From Microtetraspora fusca (GTDB taxonomy: Bacteria; Actinomycetota; Actinomycetes; Streptosporangiales; Streptosporangiaceae): a DNA stretch of 64,000 nt. A program made the translations under genes and the position numbers. Positions within the stretch are counted from its first letter, which is position 1. Every line of letters starts with the position of its first letter. The notes beneath the pieces were generated by a model that was given only the letters and a program-made list of their open reading frames with translations, had not been told where the DNA came from and made no database searches. Of this stretch, positions 24,356-32,269 are shown in pieces. The stretch covers positions 186,001 to 250,000 of the forward strand of contig NZ_BBYK01000044.1 of assembly GCF_001570365.1 (NCBI RefSeq), read 5' to 3'.

Positions 24356-24844
24356 TCAGGGGCAGCTGAGAGTGCCGTCGTTCCGCACCGCGTTGCCGAT
24401 CCTCTGGCCGGTCTTGGGGTCGGCACACCAGGCCATGCCGGTGGACGCGTTGACCTGGCGTCGGCTGAAGTCGCCGTTGCCGTCGCATTGCGGCCGGTAC
24501 GCGCCGACGACAGGGTGTTCGTAGGAGGCCGCGAGCTGGGTCAGGCAGGTGCCGCATGACGGCCGGCCCCGCCCCGGTGCCACTTCTGTTCCCTCGATCT
24601 TCGCTCCGGTCACCGGGTTCACGCACCAGCTGTATCCGGTGGAACCGTGGTGCTGGATCACCTCGTAATAGCCCTTGCCGGTGCATTGCGGGGTGTACGT
24701 CCCAGGAAGGGCGGCAGTCGCCGCCAGTTCGGCGGCGCACGGCCCTGTTTCTCTCACTGACGCCGAGGCGTGGGCCGTAGGGGTGGTGAGCAGCAGAGCC
24801 GCCGCCGCGGCCGCGAGGGCGAACACGCGTCCCTGGATGACCAT
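24356..24844 (-). CDS. Secreted protein with two thyroglobulin type-1-like repeats
   Basis: A 162-residue protein with a signal peptide (residues 1-28, VFALAAAAAALLLTTPTAHA). Two repeats follow: PGTYTPQCTGKGYYEVIQHH, STGYSWCVNPVTGAKIEGTE and then VVGAYRPQCDGNGDFSRRQV, STGMAWCADPKTGQRIGN. These match the animal thyroglobulin type-1 consensus (YxPxC, QC, CWCV, G). In both repeats the QC and the first Cys of CWC are replaced together, so one of the three disulfides is lost as a pair. Animal domains inhibit cysteine proteases. AAGGAG precedes the ATG at 24844. Role in bacteria unknown; protease inhibition is speculation. Confidence 0.75.
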   Translation of the reverse strand: MVIQGRVFALAAAAAALLLTTPTAHASASVRETGPCAAELAATAALPGTYTPQCTGKGYYEVIQHHGSTGYSWCVNPVTGAKIEGTEVAPGRGRPSCGTCLTQLAASYEHPVVGAYRPQCDGNGDFSRRQVNASTGMAWCADPKTGQRIGNAVRNDGTLSCP

Positions 24845-24965
24845 TGCGCTCCTTCTGCGATGACGGAGGACTGGACCCGGCCATCTTCGGCGGCGAGCCG
24901 GCCACGCGGCGGCGCTTCCGCGGCCTGGAGCCCCGACCCGCTTCCACCGGCGGCTCTTGACCATC

Positions 24966-25001
24966 TCCTAACGGCGTGTGATAGTCCTAATCGTGTTAGG
25001 A
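24966..25001. promoter_or_regulatory. Candidate TetR operator with three TCCTAA half-sites
   Basis: TCCTAA-TCGTG-TTAGGA (24985-25001) is a perfect 6-bp inverted repeat, with an extra TCCTAA half-site at 24966. It overlaps the likely start of the TetR gene, so binding would block its own transcription. Confidence 0.6.
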
Positions 25002-25598
25002 GAACCGACTCGCGATAGAAGAGCCGAACGACATGAGCGGACCAAGGCCGAGATCCTGGACGCCGCCTGGGATGTCGCTCGCGCCGACGGCCTGGCCGGG
25101 CTGACGCTGCGGGACGTGGCGCGCAAGGTGGGGATGCGCCCGCCGTCGGTGTACTCCTACTTCGCGTCCAAGCACGCCATCTATGACGCCATGTACGCCC
25201 AGGGCTGCCGGGAGTTCCTCGGGCGGGTGTCGCGGCTCGACCTCACCGGCGACGCTTTGACCGATCTGCGGGCCGGTGCCCGGATGTTCCTCGACTTCTG
25301 CGTCGAAGACCCGGCTCGCTACCAGCTGATGTTCCAGCGCACGATTCCCGGGTTCGAGCCGTCCACCGAGTCGTACGCCCTGGCGGTCGAGGGACTCGAG
25401 TCGCTCCGGGCGGAGCTGGTGAAGATCGGCATCACCGCCCCCGACGCGCTGGACATGCTCACCGCGCTCACCACCGGCCTGGCCGACCAGCAGATCTCCA
25501 ACGACCCGGGTGGCGATCGCTGGCTCAAGCTGCTCGACGAGGCCATGGAGATGTTCCTCGCTCACATGAACACCCGTACGCGAAGGAAGGTCCGCTGA
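24978..25598 (+). CDS. TetR family transcriptional regulator
   Basis: A regulator of up to 206 residues: HTH region RTKAEILDAAWDVARADGLA, LTLRDVARKVGMRPPSVYSY, FASKHAIYDAMY, then a ligand domain with DFCVEDPARYQLMFQRTIPG typical of TetR_C proteins. The start is uncertain: GTG at 24978 or 24993, both overlapping the palindrome; AGGAG at 24998 has no in-frame start after it, so a leaderless message is possible. Its stop shares one base with the start of the next gene (ATGA), so it is the first gene of a three-gene operon. Confidence 0.85.
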   Translation: MIVLIVLGEPTRDRRAERHERTKAEILDAAWDVARADGLAGLTLRDVARKVGMRPPSVYSYFASKHAIYDAMYAQGCREFLGRVSRLDLTGDALTDLRAGARMFLDFCVEDPARYQLMFQRTIPGFEPSTESYALAVEGLESLRAELVKIGITAPDALDMLTALTTGLADQQISNDPGGDRWLKLLDEAMEMFLAHMNTRTRRKVR

Positions 25599-26350
25599 TG
25601 CCCGACAGCGCGACGATGATCGAGTCGGTGCCGTTACTCGATCGCACACAGGCCGCCTCGCTGGCGGCGGCCGAGAACGAGCGTTTCGTCGACCTGGTCC
25701 GATCGCTGGACACCGGTGACTGGACCAGGCAGACCGACTGCCCGGCCTGGGACGTGCGCGCGATGGTCGCGCACGTTCTGGGCGCGATGGAGTCGATCGT
25801 CTCCCCGCGCGAGTTGGTTCACCAGCTCCGGGCGGGCGGCCGGGCGGCGGGCGGCCGTCCGCTCGTCGACGGCATGACCGAGGTGCAGGTCGCCGAACGC
25901 GCCCATCTGAGCACGTCCCTGCTGGTCGAACGGCTCGTCGCCACGGCGCCGCGTGCGGCCCGGGCCCGGCGCAGGCTGCCGGCGCCGCTGCGCCGGTTGC
26001 CGTTCAAGTCGGACGTCGCAGGAGTGACCGAGACCTGGCCGCTGGGCTACCTGTACGACGTCATCTACACCCGCGACACATGGATGCACCGCGTCGACAT
26101 CGCCCGGGCGACGGGCCGCCCTCTGGTGCTCACGCCGGACCATGACGGCCGCATCGTGGCGGACGTGGCGGCCGAGTGGGCGCGGCGTCACGGCCGGCCG
26201 TTCCGGCTCCACCTGCACGGCCCCGCGGGAGGCCTTTTCATCGGCGACGGCGACGGCGAGGAGATCACCCTGGACGCCGTCGAGTTCTGCCGGATCCTCT
26301 CCGGCCGGGGCGAAGGAACCGGGCTGCTCACCCAGCCCGTGCCCTTCTGA
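25598..26350 (+). CDS. Maleylpyruvate isomerase family mycothiol-dependent (DinB-like) enzyme
   Basis: A 250-residue protein of the MDMPI type: WTRQTDCPAWDVRAMVAHVL in the N-terminal four-helix metal-binding domain, TWPLGYLYDVIYTRDTWMHR and VDIARATGRP, followed by a C-terminal domain with FRLHLHGPAGG. Metal ligands are probably the His residues in MVAHVLG and TWMHRVD. Family members use mycothiol as cofactor for isomerisation or thiol transfer, which fits an actinomycete. Translationally coupled to the TetR gene; the hemerythrin gene follows 26 bp on. The substrate is unknown, perhaps what the TetR senses. Confidence 0.85.
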   Translation: MPDSATMIESVPLLDRTQAASLAAAENERFVDLVRSLDTGDWTRQTDCPAWDVRAMVAHVLGAMESIVSPRELVHQLRAGGRAAGGRPLVDGMTEVQVAERAHLSTSLLVERLVATAPRAARARRRLPAPLRRLPFKSDVAGVTETWPLGYLYDVIYTRDTWMHRVDIARATGRPLVLTPDHDGRIVADVAAEWARRHGRPFRLHLHGPAGGLFIGDGDGEEITLDAVEFCRILSGRGEGTGLLTQPVPF

Positions 26351-26376
26351 CACCGAGACACCGGACGGAGACCGGG

Positions 26377-27051
26377 ATGCGAACGGATTCCCCCCAGGCG
26401 GACACGCGGATCATGGCGATCGTGCACGCCGCGCTTCGCCGCGACCTGGACCGGACGCGTGCGGAGCTGGCCGCGCAGCCGTACCCGCGCGGTCGGCAGC
26501 GGCGCGCGCTCGGCGAGCACGCGGTGTGGATGATGGAGTTTCTGCACGACCACCACACCGGTGAGGACGAGGGGCTCTGGCCCCTGGTACGCGAACGCGA
26601 CCCGGCCGCGGGCCCGCTGCTCGACTCGCTGGAGGCCGAGCACCGCCGGATCGGCCCGGCGATCGCCGCGTTCACGGCCGCCGGGCGACGGTACGCGGCC
26701 ACGACCGGCGACGACGCGCGCGTCGAGCTGGCAGAGGCGCTGGACGCGCTGACGGCCGTGCTGGTGCCGCATCTGGAACGCGAGGTGGACGAGGCCATGC
26801 CAGTGGTGTCGGCGAGCGTCACCCGGGCCGAGTGGCACGCGTGGGACCAGGCGTACAACGTCAAACCGAAGTCCTTCGTCCAGCTCGGGATGGTGGGGCA
26901 CTGGCTGCTCGACGGCATCGACGCGGAGGGCTATCAGGTCGTCGTCCGCGAGGTCCCGGCGGTGCCGCGGTTCCTCCTGCTGCACGGGTTCGCCCGCCCG
27001 TATCGACGCAGGGCCGCCGCGCGATGGCGCCCGGAGGTCGGGACACCGTGA
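26377..27051 (+). CDS. Hemerythrin HHE domain protein
   Basis: A 224-residue protein with the HHE di-iron four-helix pattern: His17 (IVHAALRRDL), FLHDHHTGEDEGLWP (residues 55-69), EAEHRRI (His89) and LVPHLEREVDEAMPV (His132, Glu136). The remaining 80 residues are a family-typical C-terminal extension with hydrophobic helices. Such proteins bind O2, NO or peroxide at a di-iron centre. GGAG precedes the ATG. Last gene of the TetR/MDMPI operon, suggesting an oxidative or nitrosative detoxification unit. Confidence 0.85.
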   Translation: MRTDSPQADTRIMAIVHAALRRDLDRTRAELAAQPYPRGRQRRALGEHAVWMMEFLHDHHTGEDEGLWPLVRERDPAAGPLLDSLEAEHRRIGPAIAAFTAAGRRYAATTGDDARVELAEALDALTAVLVPHLEREVDEAMPVVSASVTRAEWHAWDQAYNVKPKSFVQLGMVGHWLLDGIDAEGYQVVVREVPAVPRFLLLHGFARPYRRRAAARWRPEVGTP

Positions 27052-27277
27052 TCCGCGTCCTCGGCAGTCGTCCCGGTACCGGCCGGGTCGGGCACGCGGT
27101 CCGCTTCGGCCTTCACGCTCGTCTTCCCAGTTCAGCCCGGCAATACCTATAACCGACTCCCAGGCTGGACAGCGTACGGACCACAGGAGGTCGTCGACTG
27201 CCGCCCATCACACGGCTCCACGTCGAACGGCGGATGGACGAGCGGCGCCCGTGCGGCTTCGCCGTACCGGGGAGGTG

Positions 27278-29242
27278 TCATCCGGGCGACGCCGCGTCGC
27301 CGGATCCTCCCGAGACCGCCTCGGTCCGCCTGTGCGGCCCTTCGCCGCGCGACGAGACCAGGCGTCTGTCCGGCAGGGGCGGGTCCGGCGAGACCGGCCG
27401 GTCGAAGATGTCGATGTCGACCTCTTCGCCGCCGACGACCAACGTGTCCCAGGCGCCGCTGACCAGCAGGGTCCGCACGGTCTCGCTCTTCAGCTTGCGC
27501 AGGTGCTCGACGAGGGTCGCGTCGTCGGGCATGCCGGCGATCCGCGGTGACAGGCGAGCGCGGATCTGCCGCAGTCGCTCTGTCAGGGCGTCGACGTCCG
27601 TGTCCTTGTCCGACCCGGCGTCGCCCTCGTCGATGCCCTGAACGATCTTGTCTTTGATCGCCCGGGTGACCCCGTTCTCGTCGGTCGTCACCATCGCGTT
27701 CCACGCGCGGCTCTTGTGCCGGTACTGCAGCATCGACATCGCCGCTTCGTGCCGGATGAAGTCCGCGTCGCGGAACGGCCTGCCACGCCAGTTGCGGTTG
27801 AGAGACCGCGCCAGCGAGATGGCCGACGCCAACCCGCTGTTGAGCCCGCGCCCCGGCCAGAAGTGGATCGCGTTGGCCGCGTCCCCGAGGAGGAAGCCGT
27901 ACGTTCCGGGTGTGGTCGACGTCGGGGAGTGCAACTGGGCGGTGAACCGCGGGCGCTGCACCATGTCCAGCCGGAACGCGGTGACCGCGCTCACGTCGTC
28001 TTCCGTGATGCCGAAGAGCACCAGCCCTTCCTTCGCCCGCTTCCACAACGCCGATCCTCTGATCAGGGCGGGCAGGAAAAGCGTCCGGTGCGTCGAGCAG
28101 TGGAAGTCGCCGTCTTCGTTGCGCGCCATCAGGCACGGGCTGGAGGCGATGCATTCTTCGAACACGTGCCGGACGGGGTCGATGCCGACGACTTCCTTCG
28201 CCTCCTCGTCGGTGAGGCGCATGTTCAGGAATCCCTCGCCGCGCAGCGCGTTCAGGAGGAAACGATTCTGGGCCACGGTCAGCAGGACGGTCATGGGGTC
28301 CGACAGGCCGGACTTCACCCGTAACCCCAGCACGACGTCCTGGACGTGCGTGCCATCCAGCGAGTAGATCGATTTGTCGGCCTTGCCGAACTTGTCGGTG
28401 AAATGCTCGCGGGTGCGCGAGCGCCCTCCCTCGCAGATGGCCAACACATGGTCCCCCACCACGGCCTCGTGGTGTTTCACCGGATCGAAATTGGCGGGGA
28501 TCAGGCGGATGCGGTCGGCTTTCTCGTTCGCCATCTCCAGCAGCGTGTCCTCGATGAACGCGATCCGGATGTTCCGCGGGCTGTAGCCGCGAATCGAATC
28601 AGGACCGGCCGGCCACATCTCCGTGTAGGAGCCGGCGGTGAACAGCCGCGCCTGGACCTCCTCCGGAAGGTTCAGGTACTGGCGGCTCTGGACGGTCACG
28701 ACCTGCTGCCGCCGGTTGTTGCCCTGTGCCGCGTTCTTCCAGACGACGCGCGATCCGTCCTGGGTCCAGCGGCCGTCGTACATCGTGATGGCCACCCGCT
28801 GCCCCATGAGGTGGTCGAGCAGCAGGGCGAGGCTCAGCCCGACGGGGCCGCCACCCGAAACGGTGACGCGCATGACCTGCCCCGGCTCCACGCTCGGAAC
28901 GGACCCGACGACCGTCTGGAGCAGGGAGGCGTCCATGACGGTCTCCGATTCGTCGAACGCCTCGAACCAGAACGCCTCCCCGCCGATGGTGATCACATCG
29001 CCGGGGCGGAGCACGTGGGAGGTGACACGTTCTCCGTTGACCAGCGTCCCGTTGCGGCTTCCGCGGTCGTGCACGACATAGCCGTCGGCCTCCCGGCGCA
29101 CCTCCGCGTGAAAGCGCGACGCCCTTTCGCTCGTGATCACCACGCTGTTGTCGCCCCTGCGACCGAAGGTGATCGGTTTGTCGCTGATCGGAAACCGCTG
29201 TCCGGCAAGAGGACCTTCATGCCCGACGATCGCAGGCGGCAT
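27278..29242 (-). CDS. FHA domain fused to a FAD-dependent monooxygenase-like flavoprotein
   Basis: A 654-residue fusion. Residues about 20-97 are a forkhead-associated domain with all phosphothreonine-reading motifs: ITFGRRGDNSVVI, SERASRFHAEVRR, DRGSRNGTLVNGERV. From residue 125 a flavoprotein follows: dinucleotide fold RVTVSGGGPVGLSLALLLDH, ICEGGRSRTREHF (the DG-like motif), and the FAD ribityl motif FLLGDAANAIHFWPGRGLNS. The C-terminal 90 residues are charged and disordered-looking. FHA domains read Ser/Thr-kinase products, so enzyme targeting or activity is probably phosphorylation-dependent. Substrate unknown. The ATG at 29242 with GGAAGGG is chosen; the frame open to 29698 lacks a start signal. 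Confidence 0.85.
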   Translation of the reverse strand: MPPAIVGHEGPLAGQRFPISDKPITFGRRGDNSVVITSERASRFHAEVRREADGYVVHDRGSRNGTLVNGERVTSHVLRPGDVITIGGEAFWFEAFDESETVMDASLLQTVVGSVPSVEPGQVMRVTVSGGGPVGLSLALLLDHLMGQRVAITMYDGRWTQDGSRVVWKNAAQGNNRRQQVVTVQSRQYLNLPEEVQARLFTAGSYTEMWPAGPDSIRGYSPRNIRIAFIEDTLLEMANEKADRIRLIPANFDPVKHHEAVVGDHVLAICEGGRSRTREHFTDKFGKADKSIYSLDGTHVQDVVLGLRVKSGLSDPMTVLLTVAQNRFLLNALRGEGFLNMRLTDEEAKEVVGIDPVRHVFEECIASSPCLMARNEDGDFHCSTHRTLFLPALIRGSALWKRAKEGLVLFGITEDDVSAVTAFRLDMVQRPRFTAQLHSPTSTTPGTYGFLLGDAANAIHFWPGRGLNSGLASAISLARSLNRNWRGRPFRDADFIRHEAAMSMLQYRHKSRAWNAMVTTDENGVTRAIKDKIVQGIDEGDAGSDKDTDVDALTERLRQIRARLSPRIAGMPDDATLVEHLRKLKSETVRTLLVSGAWDTLVVGGEEVDIDIFDRPVSPDPPLPDRRLVSSRGEGPHRRTEAVSGGSGDAASPG

Positions 29243-29326
29243 GGGCTGCACCCTTCCATCGGCTAACCGATGTTGACCATTTATCGTGTCACGCTTCGCG
29301 ACTCCGGGAAATAGTCCGCAATACGG

Positions 29327-29464
29327 GTGTTTGCCGCCGAAAGCCCTGATCTCCGGCTCTTTCCTCCTGGCTTCAGGAACTACATGGACATCTTCGGCAC
29401 GTACGGCGCGCTTGGCCGGCCGCACGACGTGGTCGCCGTGTTCGAGGAGCAGCGAACGTCCTGA
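29327..29464 (+). pseudogene. Short coding-like remnant
   Basis: After a TAG the plus strand reads FAAESPDLRLFPPGFRNYMD then IFGTYGALGRPHDVVAVFEE and stops at 29462. Codon positions look protein-like, but there is no ribosome binding site and only 45 codons. It resembles the C-terminus of a larger enzyme that I cannot name. It lies between the divergent FHA gene and the secreted protein's 3' end. Confidence 0.3.
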
Positions 29465-29475
29465 CCGGGCGCGTT

Positions 29476-30330
29476 TTAGGGGCGCACCGGCTTCAGGTAG
29501 CCGTGGAGAACCACCAGGCCCTTGCCGTACTTCTCGTCGACCTCGCGCTGGAGCTCCGGCCTGACCACCCAGACCCAGATCAAGACGTTGCCCGCCCGCC
29601 CGTCTTTCCGGGCGGAGAGCACGCCCTTGATCTCCTTGGTCGCCTTTTCTTGAAGGGCCTGGAGCTCTGCCTCGCTGTGAGGGGCCCGACTCAGGCACAA
29701 CGCGCCGCCCCAGACCGCGCGGATCGCGGACTCACGGGCGGTCGCGTCGCCGGTGAACTGCAGGTTCAGCACGAGCCGCTTGGGATCGTTGGCGTATCGC
29801 TGCGCGTCTCGCGGGTCTGTGGAGTCATAGCCGTCGATCTCGTCCAGGTAGGCCTGGTCCACCCAGCTGGCCGCGTACCCGGGGAGCTCGCGGGCTCTGT
29901 CGAGCGCCGCGTCCAACGCCCTGTCAGTGGCCTTCTCCCGAGCGACCGGACGCCAGCCGCCCGCGGGCGTCGGACACGGTGTGGTGAAGTCGGTTTGACC
30001 GCTCCGGTCCGGGCGCGGCTTGGCCGGACGCGGAGGCTCGGTGAGCGTCAGGCGCGTCCCGTCCCAGGTGCCGACCACGTGGTAGTCGCCCCAGCTCACG
30101 CCGTCCTGGGCGGAGTGCTCGACCGCGTCCCAGTCCCACCCGATGACGTCGAGTCCGTCGCACTGGGGCGGCGCGGAGAGCATGACTATTGCGCAGAGCT
30201 GGGGACCGTGCCAGGTGTTGGAGAGCACCGTCCCGTCGGCCTGGTACCGCATTTTGGGAGCGATCGCGGCTGAGGCCGTCCCACAGGTGGCGAGCGCCAC
30301 GAGCACGGCCGCGAGCCAGATGCCTCTCAT
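29476..30330 (-). CDS. Secreted protein of unknown function
   Basis: A 284-residue protein with a Sec signal peptide (MRGIWLAAVLVALATCGTASA, shortened here to RGIWLAAVLVALATCGTASA; predicted cut after ASA). The Cys before Gly-Thr does not fit a lipobox. The mature part contains Trp- and Asp-rich stretches (CDGLDVIGWDWDAVEHSA, WGDYHVVGTWDGTRL) and ends with a dimerisation-like segment (VLIWVWVVRPELQREVDEKY, GKGLVVLHGYLKPV). I recognise no family. AGGGG precedes the ATG at 30330. Divergent from the DUF5685 gene, 148 bp away. Confidence 0.7.
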   Translation of the reverse strand: MRGIWLAAVLVALATCGTASAAIAPKMRYQADGTVLSNTWHGPQLCAIVMLSAPPQCDGLDVIGWDWDAVEHSAQDGVSWGDYHVVGTWDGTRLTLTEPPRPAKPRPDRSGQTDFTTPCPTPAGGWRPVAREKATDRALDAALDRARELPGYAASWVDQAYLDEIDGYDSTDPRDAQRYANDPKRLVLNLQFTGDATARESAIRAVWGGALCLSRAPHSEAELQALQEKATKEIKGVLSARKDGRAGNVLIWVWVVRPELQREVDEKYGKGLVVLHGYLKPVRP

Positions 30331-30478
30331 GCCCCTGAGACGGCCCAAAACGCTCACGGGTTCACAATGATCGAAGACCGACAACCATTCGCATCGGAAC
30401 CTGCCGCCGAAGATCGGTACGGGTGTAATATTCCTGCGATCACACGGATATACCGTTCCAAATCCCGGCGAGGTCCCC

Positions 30479-31558
30479 TTGTTCGGAATCATTCGCCCCT
30501 GCAGCGCGCACTCCTGTCCTTCGTTGCATGAGGCATGGCGGGCGCACCTCTGCGGGCTGTGTCTGACCTTGCGGGATGGCCAGAGTCAGGCGGCCCGGCT
30601 GGCCACCAACTACGACACGCTGATCATCTCGGTGCTCGCCGAGGCGCAGCTTCCCTCGGCCTCGCCGCATCGGACCGCCGGTCCGTGCGCGCTGCGCGGA
30701 TTCCGTACGGCTGACGTGGTGGACGCACGAGCACGGGGTGCCCGGCTCGCCGCCGGGGTTTCGCTGGTGCTGGCCGCGAGCCGGATGCGTGACCAGGTGG
30801 CCGACGGGGATGTCGCCGCCGCCACGGTCGCGGCACGTACGCGCCTGGCGGCCCGCTGGCAGGAGGGCGGCGCCCGGCTGGCCGCCGGGGTCGGGTTCGA
30901 CGTCGGCGTGCTGACCGCGACCGTGGACCGCCAACTGGAGCTGGAGCGCCAGGCGGGGTCGGCTTTCCCTCTCAACGGGCGGCCGATCGGACTGCTGGAG
31001 CTGACCGCCCCCACCGAGCAGGCCGTCGCGGCGGCGTTCGCCCACACGGCGGTGCTGGCCGAACGACCGGGCAACGCCGCGACGCTGGCCGAGGCGGGCG
31101 GCTTCTTCGGCCGCATCGCCCACCTGCTGGACGCGGTCGCCGACCAGGACGAGGACGACGCCCGGGGCGCGTTCAACCCGCTGACCGTCACCGGCACCGG
31201 TCGCGCCGAGGCGCGGCGGCTGTGCGACGACGCCGCGCACGGGCTGGCCCTGGCGCTGCGCGAGGTGGAGCTGGCCGACCGGCACCTGGTGGACGTGCTG
31301 CTCGACGCCGAGGTGCGGCGGGCCATCGAGCGCACCTTCACCGACAACGCGGCGACGGCCTCCTACGAGCAGCCGGGCTGGGTGCGCAAGTCAGCGGCCG
31401 GCGTGGGCACCTTCTTCACCTGCGGACTGTGGCGGCCCCGGTGGAGCAGGCGCAAGGGCCGTCCTTCCGAGGAGCGCTGCTACCTGCGCGACGGCAGTTG
31501 CTGCGATTGCTGCGAATGCTGTACCTGCTGCACCTGCTTGGAGTGCTGCAGCAACTGA
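30479..31558 (+). CDS. DUF5685 family protein with extreme Cys-rich C-terminus
   Basis: A 359-residue protein beginning MFGIIRPCSAHSCPSLHEAW, RAHLCGLCLTLRD, the signature of DUF5685: several N-terminal Cys (PCxxxxC, CGLC) look like a metal site. The helical middle (residues 60-310) is Ala-rich. The last 21 residues, after YLRDGS, carry 11 Cys in mostly paired form (CCDCCECCTCCTCLECC), a metallothionein-like tail. The TTG start at 30479 has GGCGAGG upstream. Function of the family is not known to me; metal storage, a metallocluster or post-translational modification are all possible. Confidence 0.85.
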   Translation: MFGIIRPCSAHSCPSLHEAWRAHLCGLCLTLRDGQSQAARLATNYDTLIISVLAEAQLPSASPHRTAGPCALRGFRTADVVDARARGARLAAGVSLVLAASRMRDQVADGDVAAATVAARTRLAARWQEGGARLAAGVGFDVGVLTATVDRQLELERQAGSAFPLNGRPIGLLELTAPTEQAVAAAFAHTAVLAERPGNAATLAEAGGFFGRIAHLLDAVADQDEDDARGAFNPLTVTGTGRAEARRLCDDAAHGLALALREVELADRHLVDVLLDAEVRRAIERTFTDNAATASYEQPGWVRKSAAGVGTFFTCGLWRPRWSRRKGRPSEERCYLRDGSCCDCCECCTCCTCLECCSN

Positions 31559-31717
31559 CCGCCGGAGGCGCGCCGCCCCGCCCGAGCGCATCGCCCATGT
31601 CGGCACCGCCACGGCCGTCCGCACGATTTGTTCACATGCAGCGGACATCCCCGAGTGAGCCGTGGTCGCGGTCCTGGATCTCGACGATGACCGGGACGCG
31701 CGAGAAAGCGGCGGAGT

Positions 31718-32269
31718 CTAGCCTCGGGGGAATTCCGAGCAGTGGAACGATTCGTTTTGGCCGATGCCCCTGTGCTGGAAGACGACGGTGACCGCGTCGG
31801 GGTCGATGTTCTCGCGCGCGGCCACGGCGCCCGCGGCGGTGCAGGTGAGCTGGCCCATCGACAGGTCGATGCGGGGGGCCTCGGCGGGGAAGAGTTCCGG
31901 CCTTGCCGTCGGATACGGCCGGGACGGAGGGAGCGTGATCAGAACTCTCGCACGGCCCGCGCTGACCTTGACTGGCCCGTGCACATCGGCGATCAGGTCG
32001 GTGCGCAGCCCCCGTTTGCGCTCGTCGGCGCTCGGGCCGTCCAGCAGCAGGTCGAGCGTCTCCTTCAGCGTGAGCGACGGGATGGGGCGGGTCACGGCCC
32101 GGAGCCGCGCGCCCGACACGAAGTACAGCCGGACGCTCGGGCGGAACCCCACCGCGGGCTCGCCTCCGTCCCTGACGCCGGTCGGGGCGATGCCGCAGCC
32201 GGCGGCCGCCATCGACGACACGACGACCACCGCGAGGGCCGCCGCCGCGCGGCGGGTACGGAAGATCAC
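31718..32269 (-). CDS. GerMN-domain lipoprotein of a two-component operon
   Basis: A 183-residue lipoprotein: signal peptide with lipobox AAAGC (Cys25), then a GerMN-like domain (VRLYFVSGARLRAVTRPIP, LTLKETLDLLLDGPSADERK, RGLRTDLIADVHG). GerMN domains occur in spore and envelope proteins and in lipoproteins linked to sensor kinases. The ATG overlaps the kinase stop by 4 bp. It probably acts outside the membrane as a modulator of that kinase, as CseA-type lipoproteins do; that is inference from position. Confidence 0.85.
   Translation of the reverse strand: MIFRTRRAAAALAVVVVSSMAAAGCGIAPTGVRDGGEPAVGFRPSVRLYFVSGARLRAVTRPIPSLTLKETLDLLLDGPSADERKRGLRTDLIADVHGPVKVSAGRARVLITLPPSRPYPTARPELFPAEAPRIDLSMGQLTCTAAGAVAARENIDPDAVTVVFQHRGIGQNESFHCSEFPRG

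Noticed and set aside
27280-27305. Hairpin ATCCGG-CGACGC / GCGTCG-CCGGAT as a terminator
   Set aside because: It overlaps the last codons and stop of the FHA-flavoprotein gene and has a bulge; evidence too weak.
31500-31560. Cys-rich tail of the DUF5685 protein as a frameshift artefact
   Set aside because: The frame is continuous with the domain, and other frames here give no family-like sequence.
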